Of a stretch of 64,000 bases of DNA, positions 45,089-52,900 are shown in pieces (position 1 is the stretch's first letter; every line of letters starts with the position of its first letter). The stretch spans positions 180,832 through 244,831 of the forward strand of contig NC_084722.1 of assembly GCF_033807575.1 (NCBI RefSeq), given 5' to 3'. The DNA is from Cydia pomonella (Eukaryota; Arthropoda; Insecta; Lepidoptera; Tortricidae). The notes beneath the pieces are model-generated. The model saw only the letters and a list, made by a program, of their open reading frames with translations, was not told the origin of the DNA and made no database searches. A program made the position numbers and the translations under genes.

Positions 45089-45655
45089 TTTTTTTTTTTT
45101 TTTTTTGTAAGGTTAGTTATGTCAATTGAAGACACAGGGCCCTCGCTAGGGATACGGGCGACCCTGTGCCCGTGGTGACATTTGTGAAGAGGCTGGTGTG
45201 ATTTATGCGATGCCGGGTCCGGCATCACCATCAGTCAGAAAGCAATGGTGATGCTCGAGTTGAAGACCCGGCGTTGTTGTTATGAGTTAGGGTGGACCCA
45301 TGGTCCCCGCATTGAGTACGGGCGGCCATGGGTCCAGGTTGAGTTTTGTGAAGTTATTTTGTTTTAAGATAGGATGTTTGATTTTAAGAAGGGGGTTGAT
45401 TAGAGATATTTAGTTAAAGTTTGTTTAATAGATTAAAGATAGGGGTTTGATTTTTCGATGGGGGTTTTAAAAGTTGACAGGGGTTTGGTTTGGTTTGTAT
45501 TTGGTTGGTGTTACGAGTAGGGACCGCAGTAGGTGTTGTTTAAAATGCTCGACGGACGCTGCTGCCCATCCGTCGGTGTTCCCTTAGTCGGCTTTTACGA
45601 CACCCACGGGACGAGATGGGGTGGTGCTATTCTAACGCCGGCACCACACGGCGAG
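45089..45655 (-). mobile_element. LINE 3' tail inserted in the minisatellite
   Basis: Begins with a T-run, so its poly(A) end faces left. The right half carries CCGTCGGTGTTCCCTTAGTC, GGCTTTTACGACACCCACGG and ATGGGGTGGTGCTATTCTAA, followed by GCCGGCACCACACGGCG. AGTAGCCCGGG lies on both sides (45078-45088 and 45656-45666) as an 11-bp target-site duplication. No coding frame is retained, so it is a 5'-truncated non-LTR element. Confidence 0.8.
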
Positions 45656-45690
45656 AGTAGCCCGGGTTAGTAAGCACAGTGTGAATACAA

Positions 45691-46971
45691 TAAAAAATTG
45701 GTAGCCTTAGAAGTGTGTTGATGGAATATAAGCAAGTGATGTGCTGTGGTAAAAATGTATCAACTGTCAGATAACTAAAGAGTTGATAGCTGTTTAGCAG
45801 GCAAAGTAATGCACATAATTTAATAACTTCTCCATACCACATATGTTCAAGGTAAATAAACCTCTTACTTGCCACCCATATTATACTGGGGGGCCCAGCC
45901 AAATAACCAAATGGAAATAACCATGTAACTTTTTGTAGCGTCTGTACTTTTTTAATGTCTGTTGGTGTTTATCATTGACAATACAATTGTCATCTATAGC
46001 TAGACTCCTGGGTCAAAAACAGACAAAGGTAGGGTCACAACTGCATGCATATAAAGCTGAATGTAGTAATCTCATTAAATACTCTTTCTATTTCTGAATA
46101 TTAGTTAAAAAAATATTGTTCATCAATAGCTTTTGCATTCAAATGTATTTTTTTTTTCCTTTCAAAAACAAACTTACAGGGCAATATAGACTATTTTGGA
46201 TATGAATGTGGATTCATAAATATGTAACCACGCCCTTATTACATGAATTACATCGTCTTAAAGTCGCTACATATTTTGAAAATGTTACATATAGCCCATA
46301 TTTATATTCTTAACTACACATAGATAAAGTAATTGTTTAGGTCACTATGTACACATTAGTTTTTAGTATTTTTAACCATCTCCAAATCACCAACCACCAA
46401 GGACAACAAGAAAACAGTACAACATGCATAACAAAAAATACATCGCAATTAAAAAAGATCCATAAACAAAAATACTGCAAGAAAACCTAAAACCTACGCA
46501 CGACCTTATTCCAGACATGGAACCGAAAATGGTTTATGACAATCACCTGTTGTTTGTTGAGGGCTCGTGTTCAGCAATTTAGCTTAATCGTGATTATTTA
46601 CAAAACGTACACTGCAAAATCAGCACATAGACCCACATTGCAGGTTAGCATTCATAAGATGACGTTGACAGTTGTGTCGATAAATTGGTCCAAATCGAGC
46701 AGATATTAACCACCTATGTCAAAATCTACTGAAAATATTATCATTAAAGTTAATACTAATTATTCCCGTTGATTCTATTTACGTTGTACGTGTATATTTC
46801 CTTATGTCTATTGGTTATAAACAAAATTTTAAAGCTTTTCCCTTCGCAGATTTTTCGTAGAATTTGGACTGTGATTGACAGCTGTATCAGCTGACTGTCA
46901 TTTTTTTTCTATTTTCAGGTTATTTTGTGAGAAAAAAATTACGCAAAATAGCGGTTTGTTTACAAACCGCG
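45691..46971. other. Upstream region of ALKBH7, AT-rich
   Basis: No gene is seen. TCTATTTTCAG at 46909-46919 could be an acceptor for a 5'-untranslated exon of ALKBH7. No TATA box was identified with confidence. The 91-codon minus-strand ORF at 45627-45902 is unsupported. Confidence 0.4.
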
Positions 46972-49900
46972 ATGCGTGGCCTGACCTTCAGCGTGCTTCG
47001 ACGGTGCCGCACTGGCTTGTGGCGTCCGGCATCTCGCACGCTATGCTCGCAACCTAAGCCTGCAGCCGGTGCCTTACCTGGTAAGGCTCCTAAAAGTGCA
47101 GTTTCTTAGTCTATGCTCTACTTTTTTGTGATTGTTTCGTTGTTGCGACTGCATATAGCTCAGAGCTCATAATTCCAGTAAGTACTATACTGGTCATGGT
47201 CACAAAAAAAATTTGGCTTATTAAATTTTACAGGATGTTTATCTGCCTCTCTTGAAGAAAACGATTAAAAGAACTATAGCCAATTCTAGAGAAATGTTGA
47301 ATGATTACGAAAGCAATAAGTTTTTGTCAAAAATGTCATTTGGGATACGAGCCTTTATCACTGTCTGTAGGTACTTTTCTTCAACAGGCAACTAATACTT
47401 ATTGAGACAATTCTAAGAAACCCAAACACAATTAATTGTTTTATCACAGAGTGCCTATGGCCACCTACTGCCTCCTGTGTCTATCATCGGATCAGCTCGA
47501 TGGTACCATAATATTGCATTGTCACCCAACTTACAATGTATGTGAAGTTTCAGCTCTATCAAATAATGGAAAGTGGTTCTGCAATGAATATTTTCCCAGT
47601 TGCAGATCCAAAGCTAATAGAAGTGCACTCATCATGGCCATCAGATGAGCAGCCAGAACTCCGAGCGGCAACCATACAGGGCATGCAGGTGCTGCCGGAC
47701 TTTGTGACGGAGGCGGAGGAGGGAATGCTGCTTGCTGAGCTGGAACCCATGCTCAAGAGGATCAGATATGAATTCGACCATTGGGATAATGTGGGTACTA
47801 TTATATTTTTTTAACATATATTACTTATGCATATGCACTTATGCATTCAGTTCCGGTTCCGGTTTACAATACGTCAGACGCTTATGTGAACGCTCTCGTA
47901 TTTCTTACGCGAAACAGTGTGAAAAAAAACAATAGCTTAAAGTAGTGACTTTCCCCTTAAAGTTTAACTGGCCGCGCGTCGGAATAAATAAAAAACTCGG
48001 CATATCCAGTGACTACAGTGCTAATAACTCAATATAAAACGATCTTACTGAAGTGAGGTTATCTGTCACTGTCAAAATTATAAAGTGACATAGAGAAAAG
48101 AAGCGGCAGTCTAAACAACATAATAAATCGAATTGCGTTCAGAAATTATAATTTTTTACGGTTCTTGACACCCAGTGTGGCCAGGGTAGAAAAGTTACCC
48201 GTCTTTGGTGGAAAAATTACAATGGAGGAACAGTTTGATTTGCTTTGGAAGAAACTGAAGGACGAGTTAGAAAAGCAGACCACGGCTATTACCGAGTCGG
48301 TCCACACATCCCTTTCCCTAGCATTTGATGAAAAACTAAAACCTATCATTCAAGAAAATACAGAAATGAAAATAGAAATAGATAAACTAAAATCTACAGT
48401 GAAGCGATTAGAAATTGATTCCAGGAAAAATAACATAATACTCTTTGGGATAAAAGAAGAGGAAAACGAAAATATAGAACTTATGGACATAGTTTTGGAA
48501 ACTCTAAATGGTATCAATAAGAACTCAATAAAGTCCAACGACTGGGATAGGTGGGAGATCAGTGAAGTGCAAAGAATTGGGAAAAAGGAAGATTCAAGAA
48601 TCAGGCCAATAAAATTAGTACTCACCCTCGGCTGGAGAAAAATGGAACTCCTTAAAAACAGAAAGAATTTCCCAAAGAATATAAGTGTAACCGAGGACTT
48701 CTCAAAAGAGACCCTCGAAAAAAGAAAGGCTCTAGTTCCAAAAATGATAGAAGCCAGAGAATCTGGCAAGTATGCCATCATTAAAAATGATAAACTTATT
48801 GTGAAGGAGAAACGTGAAAAGAAAGAGAACAATGATAAAAGAAAGCGGGTTCCATCTTCCCCACCCAAGACCCCTCCAAGCAATTTCAGTACAACAACAG
48901 GAGAGAACAGAGTGCCACACTCTCAGCCCAATAAAGTACCAAAAACGAATAATTATAAAATAATTACAAAGGAAGGGAGCTCACTTGAACAGACTCAATC
49001 AAAAAACAATTAAACTACGGTAACCGGAAAACACTGACTAAAATAAATAGAACTAGCATACAAAACACAACAAAAATAACATTCCCCAACCCGGCTGGTC
49101 CCCGTGGGGAATTAGACCACATCCCCCCAAAAAAATATCAACAAACGAACCAGATACATATAGCAACCATAAATGTACGCACACTGAGAACAGAAGATAA
49201 TCTGCTAGAATTAACAATGGCACTGGAGAACATAAATTGGAGTATAATAGGTATCAGTGAGGTAAGGCGTATGGGCGACAAAATAGAAGATTATGGCGAT
49301 TTTGTTCTATACTCTAAGGGCGAGACGCCAGGACAATATGGAGTAGGTTTCATGATACATAAAGAACTGAAACACAATATTGTTGAAGTCCAAGGGATTT
49401 CAGAGCGCATAGCAGTCCTCAAAATCATGCTACCTTTACATAAGAATGAATGGACCATAGTACAAGTGTACTCTCCTACAGAACAATCCTCTGACAGCAC
49501 CATTAATGAATTCTATAAAAAATTAAATGACACATTAACAAAAATAAGTCCAACAAATTTAATCCTGATGGGAGACTTCAATGCTCAAATAGGGAACAGG
49601 AGAGACGGAGAGGAAATCATAATGGGACCCCACTACCAAGGCAAAAGAACAAGAAACGGACAGAAATTAATAGATTTAGCCTTTGAACAACACTTAGTAA
49701 TTTTGAATTCAATATACAAGAAAAAACAAAACAGAAGATGGACATGGTCATCGCCTGACGGTCGTTATAAGAATGAAATTGACTATATACTCACTAACCG
49801 TGCTAGATCATTCGAAGACTGTAATGTCATTGCAAAATTGAATTTTAATACTAACCACCGAATGGTCCGGACCCAGCTAAAACCTACACCAATTAAATCT

Positions 49901-52900
49901 ACCAGGAAATTCACAAAGCACCAGAAAGACATAATGAAGAATAATGAACCACAATTAACAAACAAACAAGTAGAAGAAGAATTGATGAACATGGATGAAG
50001 ATCTTTCAGAATGGAATATACTAGAAATCTACAACAAACTCGCAAATATTCTAAGTAAATATAACAATGGAAAAATGAGATTTGGAAAAGGCAAAGACAT
50101 ACTATCAGAAAAGACAAAACAAATCATGGAAAACAGAGCAAAATTGTTAGAAACTTCTCCTAAAACAGCAGAAATTAGAAGAGTCATTACTCAATTAAGT
50201 AAAGAACTAAGAACGAATATGCGAAAAGACAGGAAAGATCATAGACTACGGACTTTGGAGAACCTAATAGAAAAAACCGGAGGAACTAAAAAAGCCATGA
50301 AACTACTACAAGGAAAGGAGCAATGGATACCCAAACTAAAAAATTCTTTCGGCAAAGACAAAACTAAAAGACCAGACATTATAAGTACTGCCACAGATTA
50401 CTATAGCGACTTATACTCAAAAAAATCATCAACTGAACAAATTGAATTACCTGACTCGGACAAAGTACCATCGATTATGCAAAGCGAAGTCGAAAAAGCA
50501 ATCAGCACTCAAAAGAGAGACAAAGCATTAGGCCCTGATAATATATCAAATGAAGCGATACTTGAAACAAAAGAGATCATTACACCACTCCTGACTAAAA
50601 TCTTCAACATTATCCTGGAAACAGAAAAGATACCAAAATCATGGACAGTATCCTCAATTAAACTATTACACAAAAAGGGCAACAGAGATGACATAGGAAA
50701 TTATAGGCCTATAAGCTTAATGTCAAATATGTATAAAGTATTTTCGAAAATTATTCTAAACCGTATTACCAAAACTTTAGACGAAAATCAACCGAGAGAA
50801 CAGGCAGGCTTTAGAAACAACTACTCTACAGTGGATCACATACACGTAGCTAGACAGATAGCAGAAAAATGCAAAGAATATAACATTCATTATCACTGTT
50901 GCTTCGTAGACTATTGCAAGGCGTTTGATTCACTCGACCACTCAAAAATCTGGAAAGCTTTGCTAAATCAGGGTGTCGAGCACAAATACATAAGGATAAT
51001 TAAGAACATCTACACAGGCACCACAGCAAGAATTAAATTGGAAAAGGAAGGCTGTGACATAAATATACAAAGAGGAGTAAGACAGGGCGACCCTTTATCA
51101 CCCAAATTATTCACAGCAGTTTTAGAGGAAGTATTTCGGAAATTTGATTGGTCAAATAACGGCTTAAATATAAACGGCGAGAAACTAACCCATTTGAGAT
51201 TCGCGGACGACATAGTGGTCTTCGCGAGTACAGCAAGAGAGTTACAGCAAATGCTCGTAGAACTGAATACAGCTAGTAAAGCAGTCGGACTCTCTATGAA
51301 TCTCCAGAAGACTAAAGCAATGACTACTAATAGTATGGAGGCCACAGAGATAAAAATAGATGACAACACCATTGAGTATGTAACAGAATATATATATTTA
51401 GGTCAACTAATATCCAACCATGACTCAACAACAAAGGAAATAGACAGAAGAATTGGAAACGCGTGGAAGAGATACTGGTCTCTTAAAGAGGTCATGAAAA
51501 ATAGTCAAACAAGTATGCACATCAAAAGAAAACTCTTCAATACATGCATTCTACCAATTTTCACATACGGCTGCCAGACATGGGCACTCACCAAAGCACA
51601 ATGTAAAAGGTTGAGTATAACTCAGAGAGCCATGGAAAGAAGCATCTTAAAGAGAAGAAGAATTGACAAAACAAGTAACAAGGATTTAAGAGACAAAACA
51701 GGATTTACTGATGTGACATACAAAACAAAACAACTGAAATGGAAGTGGGCTGGACATACTATTAGAGGAGGAGATAAATGGAGCAAAATTGTAACACTAT
51801 GGCATCCTAGAGGACATAAAAGAAACAGAGGTAGGCAATTTAAAAGATGGTCCGATGAAATAGAAGACATGGCTGGAAGGACTAAAATATGGACCAGATT
51901 AGTGCAAAATAAGGAAGAGTGGAGAAGATTGGGGGAGGCCTTTGCCCAAAGGCACACAGAATCGGTTATCGTAGATTAAGGAAAAACTATAGATACAGTA
52001 TAAAAAAATGTATTTCTGATATGAGGCTATAAATAAAAAAAAAAAAAATAATAAATAAAATACTTATGCATTATTTTAGTTCAAGGCCAGGGTCTCCCTA
52101 TCTCGTTCAGTCTATGGCACGGTTTAAATTTAATCTCGGTGCCCTAACCTAGCTAAGTTATTCAAAATAGATATGTAACATGGTGAGGAGGATTGTCTCA
52201 TGGTGCCCCTCCTTACTATCTACGGAGAACTAGGGTGCTGCGGCGCACAGTTTGGGAACCCCTGTTCTAGGCAAATAGTCTAGCTAGATGTTAAATTAGG
52301 TTTTTAATGTTCTATTTTAAATAGGAATCTTACTGGAAATATCTAAAGGTGAGTTGTTTACAATCTAATGATAATTACACCCACCACATCTTGACATTTT
52401 TCTGTTAGGCCCTATTATATGGTTGACTGGTAGAGAATACCATGAAGCATTAAGTACGCCATCTGTACCTTTTATGATGTGCATTAAAGTTTAAAATAAA
52501 TAAATAATAGCATTCTTAGCACAGTTACAATACAACCATATTAAAACTAAGTACTTAATCAATTAGATTTTACATTTTTACATACATATTGCCGATGGCA
52601 ATTCGTAAGAATTGCTTTTGGACAGTTGACCCTTATATTTATATAAAGTTAAGACTTACCGTTGAACTAATAACCTTAGCTTCATTTATATAAGGTTCAA
52701 TTCATACCTGTCAAAAATAAATTCTTACGTTACGCCGACTAGTCTTAGGTCCTGTCAGTGTGACAGCTACATTAGCGATACCAATCAGCGCCACTCGCGG
52801 ATTCGTTCCGAACCACCCCCGACCTCGCTTACAAGGGCGGCCTCGCCGCGAGGCCGACTGAAGGCCAAGGCCACTACGAGGCCATTTACGAGTCGCGAAT

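Larger units (their letters stand above)
44149..45690. repeat. 46-bp minisatellite with higher-order structure
   Basis: About 17 units. Each unit is AAAACCTCAAGTAGCCCGGG, then TTAGCAAGCACAGTGTGAAT, then ACAATG. Units vary at two sites only: CCCGGG/CCTGGG and TTAGCAAGC/TTAGTAAGC. Units starting at 44517 and at 44793 follow the same six-unit order of variants, so a 276-bp block is duplicated. One unit precedes the SINE-like insert (44206-44380). The last unit is split by the insert at 45089-45655 and resumes at 45656. Confidence 0.95.
47848..52060 (+). mobile_element. Full-length LINE (APE-endonuclease class) in ALKBH7 intron 2
   Basis: Element of about 4.2 kb with a 5' leader, ORF1, ORF2, a short 3' UTR and an A-rich tail (AAATAAAAAAAAAAAAAATA). 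ACTTATGCATT at 47837-47847 recurs at 52062-52072 right after the tail, an 11-bp target-site duplication. The 5' junction could shift a few bases because a second ACTTATGCAT lies at 47823-47832. Both ORFs are free of stops. It lies in the same direction as ALKBH7. The clade is RTE-like or a near relative, inferred from the ORF2 tail. Confidence 0.85.

Noticed and set aside
44382..45090. Regular direct repeats resembling a CRISPR array
   Set aside because: There are no unique spacers: the whole 46-bp period is repeated, and the setting is an animal genome. It is a minisatellite.
48350..48883. 177-codon minus-strand ORF inside LINE ORF1
   Set aside because: It is a shadow of ORF1, and the plus-strand frame has the coiled coil and conserved domain.
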